A program made the position numbers and the translations under genes. A model generated the notes under the pieces. The model searched no databases, was not told where the DNA came from, and saw nothing but the letters and a program-made list of their open reading frames with translations. From an uncultured Eubacteriales bacterium (GTDB taxonomy: Bacteria; Bacillota; Clostridia; Oscillospirales; Acutalibacteraceae): 38,813 bases of DNA. Below are positions 8,126 to 16,918 of this stretch, in pieces; the stretch's first letter is position 1, and each line of letters opens with the position of its first letter. The stretch is taken from the NCBI GenBank assembly GCA_934486705.1, contig CAKSQS010000020.1, forward strand, positions 1 to 38,813. Reading direction: 5' to 3'.

Positions 8126-8154
8126 ATTATATCGTCTATTATGTAAAAAATCAA
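8126..8154 (-). promoter_or_regulatory. Candidate distal adhE promoter
   Basis: On the minus strand, TTGATT (8154-8149), a 17-bp spacer and TATAAT (8131-8126) give a strong SigA-type match. It lies 108 bp upstream of the adhE start and upstream of the Rex box, so a transcript from here would run through the operator (roadblock repression possible). The surrounding DNA is very AT-rich. Confidence 0.55.
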
Positions 8155-8292
8155 GAAACAATACAGAATTTTTATAAGAGAAAAATGTTCGGCGGCGGAA
8201 AATCGGAGTCGCCGATAAGCCCGAAACGGAAAACCTGTCGGTGAATGGCGGCTTTAAGTGCTTTTATTATGGCATTAGGGAGATGATATACC

Positions 8293-9165
8293 GTGAATAA
8301 AGCCTATATATCGGATGAAATTGTAAGCGGAAAATTTTTACGCGTGCCGACGGCACTTTTTGAAAACCCGCGGTACAGGAAGTTATCCGCCGAGAGCAAG
8401 CTTTTGTATTCCTTATTGCTTGACCGCATGAGCTTATCGCAGAAAAACGGCTGGATAAACGGGCGGGGCGAGGTGTACCAGATATACACCCGCGAAAATA
8501 TTGCGCATATACTTTCCGTATCCTACAAAAAAGCGATAGCGGTTTTTAAGGAGCTTACCGAAACAGGGCTGCTTTATGAAGAAAGGCAGGGCAGGGGCTT
8601 GCCGAATAAGCTTTATGTGCTGAAATGCGAACCCGAAAAGGACATTTCGACTTTAAAAACGGCAGAACAAAACATTACCGAAGGTAAGTTTAAGAAAAGC
8701 GAAAATGTTATATCAGAATGTGTAAAAACGGCAGTTAATGAAGTGAAGAAAAGTCAGCCTATCCAAACGTATAATAATTATACTTATAAAAGCTATACTG
8801 AGTATAACCAATCGACCGACCCCGAGCTTACGGAGATTTTACACAAATGCCGACTTAACTGTTTTGAAGAAAAAACCGCACGAATGTTTGAAAACGCGCT
8901 GCGAATACTTTTTTATAAGGAAAAAATAAGGCTTTCGGGCGCGCTGCTGCCGCAAGCGGAAATACACAACCTGTTGCGGCAGGTTGATTGTGATACGCTT
9001 ATAGACGCGCTTGAAACGCTGCGCGAAAACGAAAACTCGGTGCAAAACCCGCAAGGCTACCTGTATTCGGTAATACTGAACGCCGTAAGCGCCGACCACA
9101 CAAGCACCATACTTGAATTACCGAGGGAAGAAATGGCGGCGGAAGAGCTTTACCTGCCCGAGTAA
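8293..9165 (+). CDS. RepA_N-type replication initiator protein A, chromosomal orphan
   Basis: A 290-aa protein with the RepA_N winged-helix domain at about residues 10-90; the stretch with LLDRMSLSQKNGWIN and RGLPNKLYVL is characteristic of replication initiators of Gram-positive plasmids and conjugative elements. The C-terminal part (about 160-285) resembles the DUF6017-type helical domain often joined to it. The start is GTG at 8293 with GGGAG 11 nt upstream; the ATG at 8283 is out of frame and soon closed. No parA, relaxase, integrase or iteron array is seen nearby, and the neighbours (adhE, histidinol-phosphatase) are ordinary chromosomal genes. It may be a relic of an integrated element or a domesticated DNA-binding protein. 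Family is fairly sure, function here is not. Confidence 0.82.
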   Translation: MNKAYISDEIVSGKFLRVPTALFENPRYRKLSAESKLLYSLLLDRMSLSQKNGWINGRGEVYQIYTRENIAHILSVSYKKAIAVFKELTETGLLYEERQGRGLPNKLYVLKCEPEKDISTLKTAEQNITEGKFKKSENVISECVKTAVNEVKKSQPIQTYNNYTYKSYTEYNQSTDPELTEILHKCRLNCFEEKTARMFENALRILFYKEKIRLSGALLPQAEIHNLLRQVDCDTLIDALETLRENENSVQNPQGYLYSVILNAVSADHTSTILELPREEMAAEELYLPE

Positions 9166-9186
9166 TAATATTAACAGTTTGTAAAC

Positions 9187-9215
9187 TTGCTTTTTGTCGT
9201 ATTTGGGTGTATAAT
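9187..9215 (+). promoter_or_regulatory. SigA-type promoter for the PHP histidinol-phosphatase gene
   Basis: TTGCTT (9187-9192), a 17-bp spacer and a perfect TATAAT (9210-9215). Transcription would begin near 9222, downstream of the earliest in-frame TTG, which supports ATG 9241 as the true start of the next gene. Confidence 0.75.
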
Positions 9216-9240
9216 TGTTTGGTTGAAGGTAGGCGAGTTT

Positions 9241-10017
9241 ATGAAAGCAAATTATCATACGCATACGGTACGGTGTCACCATGCCGTAGGGGACGAGCGG
9301 GAGTATATTGAAAACGCGATTGCCGCCGGAATGAAAATTCTCGGCTTTTCCGACCATTCGCCGCAGTATTTTAAGAGCGGCTATGTTTCGGGTATGAGAA
9401 TGACCCCCGACGAAGCGCCCGAATATGTAAGCTGTATTAAGAATTTAACAGAGGAATACAGCGGAAAAATAAAGCTTTACACAGGCTTTGAGGCAGAGTA
9501 TTTTCCATCACTTTTTCCAAAGCTTAAAAATTTTTGCACAGAGCATAATGTCGATTATTTGATAATGGGTCAGCACTTTTTGGAAAATGAGGACGGCGGT
9601 TATTATGTAGGCTCGGGCAGCAGCGACAGAAAAATGCTTAAAAAATATGTTGACGAGGTTACAGAGGGCATAAACACCGGCTGTTTCAGCTATATTGCGC
9701 ACCCCGATGTGTTTTTCTGTTTATCGGACGCCGACTGGTACTACACCGAAAACGAGCGGCTTTGCGAGGCTGCAAAAGCGCAGGGCATTCCGCTTGAAAT
9801 AAATATGCTGGGGCTTAGCACCGGACGACACTATCCGTCCGAAAGATTTTTTAAAATTGCCGCAAAAGTCGGGAATGATGTAATTATAGGGTGCGACGCG
9901 CACTCGCCCGATATGCTGCTTAATACCCAAATGCAGAAAAATGCGTATGATTTTGCCGCGTCTCTCGGCTTAAAGCCGCTTGAAGAATTAAACTTGAAAC
10001 AAATCAGGCAGCGTTAA
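9241..10017 (+). CDS. PHP-family histidinol-phosphatase (HisK/HisJ type)
   Basis: Hydrolyses L-histidinol phosphate to histidinol, the penultimate phase of histidine synthesis (family function); 258 aa from ATG 9241. PHP metal-binding residues are visible in order: HTHT at about residue 6, FSDHSP, GFEAEYF, MGQHF, YIAHPDV and GCDAHSP. The open frame extends upstream to TTG 9187, but a consensus promoter with TATAAT at 9210-9215 and the AAGGTAGG Shine-Dalgarno just before 9241 fix the shorter start. No other histidine genes are nearby, so the physiological substrate is less certain than the fold. A different phosphoesterase activity is possible. Confidence 0.85.
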   Translation: MKANYHTHTVRCHHAVGDEREYIENAIAAGMKILGFSDHSPQYFKSGYVSGMRMTPDEAPEYVSCIKNLTEEYSGKIKLYTGFEAEYFPSLFPKLKNFCTEHNVDYLIMGQHFLENEDGGYYVGSGSSDRKMLKKYVDEVTEGINTGCFSYIAHPDVFFCLSDADWYYTENERLCEAAKAQGIPLEINMLGLSTGRHYPSERFFKIAAKVGNDVIIGCDAHSPDMLLNTQMQKNAYDFAASLGLKPLEELNLKQIRQR

Positions 10018-10057
10018 ATTAACATTAGGCAAATACCGCAAGAAGGAGGATATCAAC

Positions 10058-11422
10058 ATGCAGGAAGAAAACATTTTTGAATTGATAGACGGGAAGAAGT
10101 ATGCACGATTGCGAGAAGTGCTTTCGGAAATGAACCCTGCCGACATAGCGCAGATATGCGAGGATATCCCCGAGCGGGAGCTGCCGGTTATTTTCAGAAT
10201 ATTGCCCAAAGAGCTTGCCGCCGAGGTCTTTGTTGAAATGGACCCCGATATGCAGCAGCTGCTTATTGAGGCTTTCAGCGATACAGAGCTCAAAGAGGTT
10301 ATGGACGAGCTGTTTATGGACGATACCGTTGACGTTATCGACGAAATGCCCGCAACGGTGGCAAAGCGTATTTTGAGCCAGACCGACCCCAAAACCCGCA
10401 AAATGATAAATCAGCTGTTAGCATACCCCGATGACAGCGCCGGCAGCATTATGACCACCGAGTATATAGACCTTAAAAAGGATATGACGGTGGAGCAGGC
10501 GTTTGACCGCATACGCGCGATAGGTATTGATTCCGAAACCATATACACCTGCTACGTTATAGATCGCAGCCGCCATTTGCTCGGAATAGTTACGGTAAAG
10601 GACCTGCTTTTAAATGACAAAACCTGCGTGCTTTCCGATATAATGGACGAAAACATTATATACGCCAACACCTTGGACGATAAGGAAGAGGTTGCGGGGC
10701 AGTTTGAAAAATACGACCTTATGGCGCTGCCCGTGGTGGATAAGGAAAACCGCCTTGTGGGTATTGTAACGGTTGACGACGCTATCGACGTTATACAGGA
10801 AGAGGCAACCGAGGATATTGAAAAAATGGCGGCTATTTTGCCTTCAAGCCGCACCTATTTCAGAACGGGCGTGTTTTCAACCTTTAAGGCACGCATACCC
10901 TGGCTTTTGCTGCTTATGATTTCCGCCACATTTACGGGCGCCATAATATCCAATTTTGAAGAAAAGCTGACGGTGCTGCCCGCGCTTATAGCCTTTATAC
11001 CCATGCTTATGGATACGGGCGGAAACTCGGGCAGTCAGTCCTCTGTTACCATTATTCGCGGTATTTCGCTCGGTGACATTGAATTTCGCGATATTTTCAA
11101 AGTTATATGGAAAGAGGTGCGCGTTGCGCTTTTGTGCAGCACGGCGCTGGCGACAGTTAACTTTATTAAAATGATTTTGGTGGACTATTTAATGCTGCAC
11201 TCTTTCGACCCCGGCAGACAAATTGCCGAAATAGCGGTTGTGTGCCTGACATTATTTTTCACCGTTATTGTGGCGAAGATTGTGGGCTGCACGCTGCCCA
11301 TACTCGCAAAAAAGGTGGGCTTTGACCCGGCAGTAATGGCAAGCCCGTTTATAACCACTATTGTGGACGCAATTTCGCTTTTCATTTACTTTAATATTGC
11401 AATAGCTGTACTCGGCATTTAG
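10058..11422 (+). CDS. mgtE: Magnesium transporter MgtE
   Basis: Mg2+ channel in the inner membrane, 454 aa, typical length. An N-terminal MgtE_N superhelical domain (to about 130) is followed by two CBS domains (about 130-255) that sense cytosolic Mg2+, then five membrane segments (about 285-450). The pore signature PMLMDTGGNSGSQSS is present at about residue 312. It starts with AAGGAGG and a clean ATG, 40 bp after the histidinol-phosphatase gene. That gap is too short to hold an M-box riboswitch, so Mg control is probably through the CBS domains alone. The downstream gene uvrA follows after 11 bp, so the two may share a transcript. Confidence 0.96.
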   Translation: MQEENIFELIDGKKYARLREVLSEMNPADIAQICEDIPERELPVIFRILPKELAAEVFVEMDPDMQQLLIEAFSDTELKEVMDELFMDDTVDVIDEMPATVAKRILSQTDPKTRKMINQLLAYPDDSAGSIMTTEYIDLKKDMTVEQAFDRIRAIGIDSETIYTCYVIDRSRHLLGIVTVKDLLLNDKTCVLSDIMDENIIYANTLDDKEEVAGQFEKYDLMALPVVDKENRLVGIVTVDDAIDVIQEEATEDIEKMAAILPSSRTYFRTGVFSTFKARIPWLLLLMISATFTGAIISNFEEKLTVLPALIAFIPMLMDTGGNSGSQSSVTIIRGISLGDIEFRDIFKVIWKEVRVALLCSTALATVNFIKMILVDYLMLHSFDPGRQIAEIAVVCLTLFFTVIVAKIVGCTLPILAKKVGFDPAVMASPFITTIVDAISLFIYFNIAIAVLGI

Positions 11423-11433
11423 GGGATTAAAAT

Positions 11434-14271
11434 ATGGCTAACGATAAAATAATAATCAAGGGTGCAAACGAGCATAACCTTAAAAATGTGGACGTGACCC
11501 TGCCACGCGATAAGCTGATAGTTTTCACGGGGCTTTCGGGCAGCGGCAAATCGTCGCTCGCGTTTGATACCATATACGCAGAGGGGCAGCGGCGGTATGT
11601 TGAGTCGCTTTCCTCATACGCGCGCCAGTTTTTGGGGCAAATGGAAAAGCCCGACGTTGAAAGCATTGAGGGGCTTTCCCCCGCAATATCGATAGACCAG
11701 AAAACCACATCCAAAAACCCGCGCTCTACAGTTGGCACGGTTACCGAAATATACGATTATTTAAGGCTTTTATACGCGCGGGTGGGTGTTCCGCACTGCC
11801 CTGTGTGCGGCAGGGAAATAAGCCAGCAGACTACCGACCAAATTGTGGATAGGGTAGCCGCTTTGCCCGAGGGCAGCAAGATTCAGATACTCGCGCCCGT
11901 GGTAAGGGGCAGAAAGGGCGAGCACGCAAAAGAGCTTGAAAACGCAAGAAAGCAGGGCTATGTAAGGGTTAGAATAGACGGGAACATTTACGATTTATCC
12001 GAAGAAATAAAGCTTGAAAAAAATAAAAAGCACAGCATTGAAATTGTGGTGGACAGGCTTGTTGTAAAGGAGGGTATGCGCTCCCGCCTTGCCGACAGCA
12101 TTGAAACCGCCGCCGCAGTTTCGGGCGGAACGGTAACGGTGGACGTGATAGGCGGGGAAGAGCTGCAATTTTCGCAGAGCTTTGCCTGCGAGGAGCATGG
12201 AATAAGCATTCCCGAGCTTACCCCCACAATGTTTTCCTTTAACAGCCCGTTCGGTGCTTGCCCCACCTGCACGGGGCTCGGCATTTTTATGAAGGTAGAC
12301 CCGCAGCTTGTTATAAACGATGAGTCAAAATCGCTTTTGGACGGCGCTATTCGCGCCTCGGGCTGGGGGGTAAACTCTTGGTTTTACCCCGATTCGGGCA
12401 GCATTGCCACAATGTATTACAACGGGCTTGCCGATTACTACGGCTTTGATATAAACACGCCCTACAAGGATTTATCGGACGAGGTAAAGCACGCCGTGCT
12501 TTACGGCACAAACGGCGTAAAGCTGAAACTAAAGCGCAGCGGCACATTCGGCGGCGGGCAGTATGAAGCACCGTTTGAGGGGGTTATAAATAACCTTGAG
12601 CGCCGCTATAAGGAAACCACAAGCGACTACGCGCGCGCCGAAATTGAAAGCTATATGACCGAGCGCCCCTGCCCCGATTGCCACGGCGCAAGGCTGAAAC
12701 CCGAATATTTGGCGGTTACGGTTGGCGGCAAAAGCATTAAGGAATTTTGCGATTTATCGGTAACGGACGAGCTTGCCTTTTTAAATACCCTTAAATTCGG
12801 TCAGCGCGACGGTATGATTGCAAAGCCGATTTTAAAGGAAATACGCGAGCGCCTTACCTTTCTTGAAAGCGTGGGGCTTGAGTATCTTAACCTTTCGCGC
12901 TCTTCGGGTACGCTTTCCGGCGGCGAGAGCCAGCGAATAAGGCTTGCCACGCAAATAGGCTCATCCCTTATGGGGGTGCTTTATATACTCGACGAGCCGA
13001 GCATAGGGCTGCACCAACGGGATAACGACAGGCTTATAGCCACCCTTAAAAGGCTGCGCGACCTCGGGAACACCGTTATTGTGGTGGAGCACGACGAGGA
13101 CACAATGCGCGCCGCAGATTATATTGTGGACGTAGGCCCGGGAGCGGGTATTCACGGCGGCAATATAGTATTTTCGGGCACAGTGCCCGAGCTTGAAAAG
13201 TGCAAGGACTCGATAACCGCCGATTATCTTACGGGGCGCAGAAAAATACCCGTGCCCGCAAAAAGGCGAAAGGGCAACGGCGCATTTCTTGAAATTAAGG
13301 GCGCGGCGGAAAACAACCTTAAAAAAATCAACGTTAAAATTCCGCTGGGCACATTCACCTGCGTTACGGGCGTTTCGGGCAGCGGTAAGTCATCCTTTGT
13401 AAACGAAATTGTTTACAAGGTGCTTGCAAACAGGCTTAACCGCGCAAAGACCATACCGGGTGCATACAAGAGCTTTGAGGGAACGGAAAACCTTGATAAG
13501 GTAATAAATATAGACCAAGCGCCCATAGGCAGAACGCCGCGTTCAAACCCCGCCACATATACGGGCGTTTTCGGGGATATTCGCGAGCTTTTCGCCTCCA
13601 CAAAGGACGCGAAGACCCACGGCTACACAGCGGGGCGGTTCTCCTTTAACGTTAAGGGCGGCAGGTGTGAGGCATGCCAAGGCGACGGCATTCTTAAAAT
13701 AGAAATGCACTTTTTGCCCGATATTTACGTGCCGTGCGAGGTGTGCGGCGGCAAAAGGTACAACCGCGAGACCTTAAACGTGCTTTACAAGGGCAAAAGT
13801 ATTTACGATGTGCTTGAAATGACGGTGGAAGAGGGTATGAACTTCTTTGAGAGCATACCGCGTATTCACCGCAAGCTGAAAACGCTTTTTGACGTGGGGC
13901 TGGGTTATATTAAAATCGGTCAGCCCGCCACCACCCTTTCGGGGGGCGAGGCGCAGCGCGTGAAATTGGCGGCGGAGCTTTCAAAGCGCAGCACGGGCAA
14001 GACGGTGTATATTCTCGATGAGCCCACAACGGGCTTGCACACGGCGGACGTGCACAAGCTGATAGAGGTTTTGCAGCGCTTTGTGGACGGCGGAAACACT
14101 GTGCTTGTAATAGAGCATAACTTAGACGTTATTAAAACGGCGGACTATATTGTGGACTTAGGGCCTGAAGGCGGCGATAAGGGCGGCACGGTGGTGTGCG
14201 CGGGAACGCCCGAAAAAATAGCCGCCTGCGAAAAATCCTACACGGGTAAGTTCTTGAAAAAACTGCTTTAA
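11434..14271 (+). CDS. uvrA: Excinuclease ABC subunit A
   Basis: Damage-recognition ATPase of nucleotide excision repair, partner of UvrB and UvrC; 945 aa, normal. It has two ABC ATPase halves: Walker A GLSGSGKSS at about 31 and GVSGSGKSS at about 645, with signature motifs LSGGESQRIRLA and LSGGEAQRVKLA. Zinc-finger CxxC pairs are seen (CPVCG and CPTC in the insertion regions, CPDC at about 410, and CEAC with CEVC in the second half). Start ATG with AGGGG, 11 bp behind mgtE. uvrB and uvrC are not adjacent in the window, unlike in many genomes where uvrB lies upstream. Nothing appears missing. Confidence 0.98.
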   Translation: MANDKIIIKGANEHNLKNVDVTLPRDKLIVFTGLSGSGKSSLAFDTIYAEGQRRYVESLSSYARQFLGQMEKPDVESIEGLSPAISIDQKTTSKNPRSTVGTVTEIYDYLRLLYARVGVPHCPVCGREISQQTTDQIVDRVAALPEGSKIQILAPVVRGRKGEHAKELENARKQGYVRVRIDGNIYDLSEEIKLEKNKKHSIEIVVDRLVVKEGMRSRLADSIETAAAVSGGTVTVDVIGGEELQFSQSFACEEHGISIPELTPTMFSFNSPFGACPTCTGLGIFMKVDPQLVINDESKSLLDGAIRASGWGVNSWFYPDSGSIATMYYNGLADYYGFDINTPYKDLSDEVKHAVLYGTNGVKLKLKRSGTFGGGQYEAPFEGVINNLERRYKETTSDYARAEIESYMTERPCPDCHGARLKPEYLAVTVGGKSIKEFCDLSVTDELAFLNTLKFGQRDGMIAKPILKEIRERLTFLESVGLEYLNLSRSSGTLSGGESQRIRLATQIGSSLMGVLYILDEPSIGLHQRDNDRLIATLKRLRDLGNTVIVVEHDEDTMRAADYIVDVGPGAGIHGGNIVFSGTVPELEKCKDSITADYLTGRRKIPVPAKRRKGNGAFLEIKGAAENNLKKINVKIPLGTFTCVTGVSGSGKSSFVNEIVYKVLANRLNRAKTIPGAYKSFEGTENLDKVINIDQAPIGRTPRSNPATYTGVFGDIRELFASTKDAKTHGYTAGRFSFNVKGGRCEACQGDGILKIEMHFLPDIYVPCEVCGGKRYNRETLNVLYKGKSIYDVLEMTVEEGMNFFESIPRIHRKLKTLFDVGLGYIKIGQPATTLSGGEAQRVKLAAELSKRSTGKTVYILDEPTTGLHTADVHKLIEVLQRFVDGGNTVLVIEHNLDVIKTADYIVDLGPEGGDKGGTVVCAGTPEKIAACEKSYTGKFLKKLL

Positions 14272-14283
14272 ATTTACACATTA

Positions 14284-14313
14284 TTCACCAAACATTCGTT
14301 TTCAGCGTATAAA
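14284..14313 (+). promoter_or_regulatory. Possible promoter for the DUF5685 gene
   Basis: TTCACC (14284-14289), an 18-bp spacer and TATAAA (14308-14313) lie in the 66-bp gap after uvrA, 25 bp before the TTG start. The -10 is good and the -35 is weak (4/6). Confidence 0.4.
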
Positions 14314-14337
14314 ATGAAACAAATGGGGTGAAAATGC

Positions 14338-15195
14338 TTGTTCGGGTATGTAAGGGCTTGCAAGCCGGAGCTTAAAATCAAGGAATACGAGACCTACAAG
14401 GCGGTTTATTGCTCGCTTTGCCGCCTTATGGGGCGTGAGTACGGCTTGTGGTCGCGCTTTACGCTAAGCTACGATTTCACTTTTTTGGCGCTGCTTAATA
14501 TGTCGCTTAAAAACGGCTGCGACCCCGTAGAGTGCGGCAGGTGCTTTTTCAACCCCTTGAAAAAGTGCAATTACTGCAAAAACAGCGAGCCGCTTTACAT
14601 GCCCGCAGCGGCGGCAATGATAATGTGCTACTATAAGCTTTTGGATAATATATCCGATGAAAAGGGAATTAAGAAAATAGGGTATATTATTATTAAGCCG
14701 CTTTTTAAAAGGGCTAATAAAAAAGCCGCGAAAAAGTACCCGCAGCTTGAAAAGATAATTTCGGATTATATTTCGGCGCAAACAGCGCTTGAAAAGGCGG
14801 GCTGCCGCGTGCTTGACGCCGCCGCCGACCCAACAGCGATAGCGCTTTCGGGAATTTTGCAGCTTTGCAGCGAAGACCCCTCGCAAAAGCGGGTGCTTGA
14901 CCGCTTGGGCTACTGCATAGGCAGGTATATATATTTGCTTGACGCGGCGTGCGATTTACCCGATGATATTAAAAACGGCTCATACAACTGCCTTGCATAT
15001 ACCTGCGAGGGTGACCCCGCTTTATATGCGAAAAACCGCATAACGCCGCAGCTTTATTTTTGCGCTAACGAGGCGGGCAAGGCGTTTGAGCTGTTGGATA
15101 TTAAAAAATACAGGTCCCTGCTCGGGAATATAATATATTTGGGGCTTGAGGATACATTCAAAAAGGAGTTTGGCAAAAATGACAAATCCGTATGA
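14338..15195 (+). CDS. DUF5685-family protein
   Basis: A 285-aa protein that I recognise as the DUF5685 family of Clostridia, without known function. It opens with the family's FGYVRACKPELKIKEYE-like start, has a Cys-rich stretch (CGRCFFNPLKKCNYC at about 62-76) that could bind metal, and later holds DAACDLPDDIKNGSYN, which recalls helical prenyl-synthase-like active-site folds, though this is only an impression. The start is TTG 14338 behind GGGGTG; the nearby ATG at 14334 is out of frame. Its 3' end overlaps the DnaJ-domain gene by 17 bp, so the two are coupled. A joint role is inferred from this pairing. Confidence 0.78.
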   Translation: MFGYVRACKPELKIKEYETYKAVYCSLCRLMGREYGLWSRFTLSYDFTFLALLNMSLKNGCDPVECGRCFFNPLKKCNYCKNSEPLYMPAAAAMIMCYYKLLDNISDEKGIKKIGYIIIKPLFKRANKKAAKKYPQLEKIISDYISAQTALEKAGCRVLDAAADPTAIALSGILQLCSEDPSQKRVLDRLGYCIGRYIYLLDAACDLPDDIKNGSYNCLAYTCEGDPALYAKNRITPQLYFCANEAGKAFELLDIKKYRSLLGNIIYLGLEDTFKKEFGKNDKSV

Positions 15196-15781
15196 GGTGT
15201 TGGGCGTTTCCGAAAACGCGAGCGACGAGGAAATTAAAAAGGCTTACAGAGAGCTTGCGCGGAAATACCACCCCGATAATTACGCCGATAACCCGCTTTC
15301 CGACTTGGCGGGCGAAAAGATGAAGGAAATAAACGACGCTTACGACCAAATAGTGAACTCCCGCCGCGCGGGGCAGACATCGGGCGGCAGCGCGTATAAC
15401 GCAAATGCGGCTTCGTCTTTCCCCGAGGTGCGTACCCTTATAAATCAGGGCAGGCTTGAGCAGGCGCAGGAGGTGCTTGACGGCGTACCGCCGCAGCAGC
15501 GGGACGCCGAGTGGTATTTTTTAAACGGCACGGTGCTTTACCGCCGCGGTTGGTTCGACCAGGCGTTTACAAGCTTTTCAACGGCTGCCAGAATGAACCC
15601 GAATAACCCCGAGTACCAAAACGCGGCGCGCAACGCCGCGCGCCAACAGGGAAGACAGTACAACCCCTACCGCAGCTACGGCGGAAACGGCAGCTGCAGC
15701 GCGTGCGATGTGTGCCAGGGGCTTGTTTGCGCCGATTGCTGCTGCGAGTGTATGGGCGGCGACCTGATACCCTGCTGCTGA
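15179..15781 (+). CDS. DnaJ-domain protein with cysteine-rich tail
   Basis: A 200-aa J-domain protein. The J domain occupies residues 3-58 with the Hsp70-activating HPD at 31-33. A Ser/Gly/Ala linker follows, then a TPR-like helical region (about 80-150), and a C-terminal tail with 10 Cys in 28 residues, ending MGGDLIPCC. It lacks the G/F and zinc-finger arrangement of classical DnaJ, so it is not the housekeeping chaperone but a specialised J-protein that would recruit DnaK to some client. The start is ATG 15179 with AGGAG 9 nt upstream, inside the end of the DUF5685 gene; the open frame further upstream is not needed. The tail may bind metal, be lipidated or be redox-active; none of this can be settled here. 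Confidence 0.85.
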   Translation: MTNPYEVLGVSENASDEEIKKAYRELARKYHPDNYADNPLSDLAGEKMKEINDAYDQIVNSRRAGQTSGGSAYNANAASSFPEVRTLINQGRLEQAQEVLDGVPPQQRDAEWYFLNGTVLYRRGWFDQAFTSFSTAARMNPNNPEYQNAARNAARQQGRQYNPYRSYGGNGSCSACDVCQGLVCADCCCECMGGDLIPCC

Positions 15782-15782
15782 T

Positions 15783-16316
15783 ATGAAACAAACGGTTAAA
15801 ATTACATTTTGCGGAATAATTGCGGCGCTGTCTGCGGTTTTTATGCTGCTTTCCTATTTTCCGTATTTAACCTATGCAGTGCCCGCCGTTGCGGGCTTGC
15901 TTATAATGATAACGGTAATCGAAGCGGGCTATAAATGGGCGCTCGGCGCGTATACAGCCGCCTCGGTGCTCATTTTTCTGTTTGCCGAGCCTGAGGGCAA
16001 GCTTTTGTATATCTGCTTTTTCGGGTATTACCCCATTTTAAAGGCGGTTTTTGACAGGCGAAAAAGCCGCATTATCGAGTGGGTCTTAAAGCTTGCGGTT
16101 TTCAATGCGGCAATTATTGCGGTGTATTTCGTTTTGGCGCGCGCTTTCGGAGTATCGGTAGAGGAATTTGGGGAACTTGGAAAATACAGCGAGTATATTT
16201 TTCTGCTGCTCGGCAATGCTGTATTTGTGTTTTACGATATTGCCGTTTCGCGTATGGCGGCGGTTTATATGCATATGCTGCACCCGCGGGTGCGCAAGAT
16301 TTTAAGGGGAAAATAA
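15783..16316 (+). CDS. Small multi-pass membrane protein
   Basis: 177 aa with about five hydrophobic segments (roughly residues 7-25, 30-48, 53-85, 100-122 and 137-155) and a basic C-terminus. I do not recognise a family with confidence. The size and compact helical layout resemble substrate-binding S components of ECF transporters, but no diagnostic motif is seen. It starts 1 bp after the DnaJ-domain gene stop, so it belongs to the same transcription unit as the DUF5685/DnaJ pair. Confidence 0.7.
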   Translation: MKQTVKITFCGIIAALSAVFMLLSYFPYLTYAVPAVAGLLIMITVIEAGYKWALGAYTAASVLIFLFAEPEGKLLYICFFGYYPILKAVFDRRKSRIIEWVLKLAVFNAAIIAVYFVLARAFGVSVEEFGELGKYSEYIFLLLGNAVFVFYDIAVSRMAAVYMHMLHPRVRKILRGK

Positions 16317-16336
16317 AACTGTAGGGGATGAACGGT

Positions 16337-16918
16337 TTGAGAATTAAAAAAGCGGCGGCAGCCCTGCTCGCTTTTCTTTGCGCGCTTGTGTTTGCGGGAT
16401 GTACGGGCGGCGGCGATACTTCTTCGGATACTGCCCTTGTAAGCGCAAAGGCGGAAAAATTTAAAGAGTTCAGGGTTGAAAAATTTAATTTAAAATTCAG
16501 CACGCCCGATGACTGGCAAGAGGATAACAAGGACACCGAGCTTGACTGGTACTGCGAAAACAGCTCGGTGGGTATGGGAATTTTCGGCTATTACCGCTCG
16601 GATTTTGCCGACGGCACAAATGTTACGGATATTCTCGCGCAGCAATCAAAGGATAATATGGAGCGCTACCAAAATGTTCAAAAGTTAGAGCACACGCCCG
16701 AGTTTGCATCAACCGATAAAAATATAACCGCCGAGCTTTATTCGGCGGAGTATGAGGGCGCAAAGATTTACCAGTATTTCTGCTATGTTGAGTTTAAGGA
16801 AAACGACGAATTTTTCTGGGTAACCTTTTCTTCTCAACCCTCTTATATGAAAAAGAATTTTAAAATGTTAGAAAAAATAATCGATTCCTTTGAAATTGAA
16901 AAAGGCGGCGAAAAATAA
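16337..16918 (+). CDS. Lipoprotein of unknown function (PsbP/Mog1-like region possible)
   Basis: 193 aa from TTG 16337. A positively charged N-terminus, a hydrophobic stretch and the lipobox LVFAGC indicate a signal peptidase II substrate anchored to the membrane outer face. The mature part has a Thr/Ser/Gly-rich linker, then a domain with a KFSTPDDWQE-type opening and F/Y-rich strands that recalls the PsbP/Mog1-like fold of small clostridial lipoproteins; this is only a resemblance. The in-frame ATG at 16328 touches the AGGGG ribosome site with no spacer, whereas TTG 16337 sits 9 nt from it, so the TTG is preferred. It overlaps the next membrane-protein gene by 1 bp. Confidence 0.75.
   Translation: MRIKKAAAALLAFLCALVFAGCTGGGDTSSDTALVSAKAEKFKEFRVEKFNLKFSTPDDWQEDNKDTELDWYCENSSVGMGIFGYYRSDFADGTNVTDILAQQSKDNMERYQNVQKLEHTPEFASTDKNITAELYSAEYEGAKIYQYFCYVEFKENDEFFWVTFSSQPSYMKKNFKMLEKIIDSFEIEKGGEK

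Noticed and set aside
8098..8135. Possible AT-rich iteron or origin next to the repA-like gene
   Set aside because: The TATATAT-rich stretch has no regular direct repeats, and is better explained by the adhE promoter region.
9187..9240. Longer N-terminus for the histidinol-phosphatase starting at TTG 9187
   Set aside because: This stretch is the promoter itself (-35 at 9187, TATAAT at 9210), and the PHP family begins with the HTH metal motif just after ATG 9241.
10018..10057. M-box riboswitch before mgtE
   Set aside because: The 40-bp gap is far too short for the M-box fold.
15567..15791. Minus-strand open frame over the DnaJ-domain gene
   Set aside because: It lies wholly opposite a gene with clear J-domain homology and has no family resemblance of its own.
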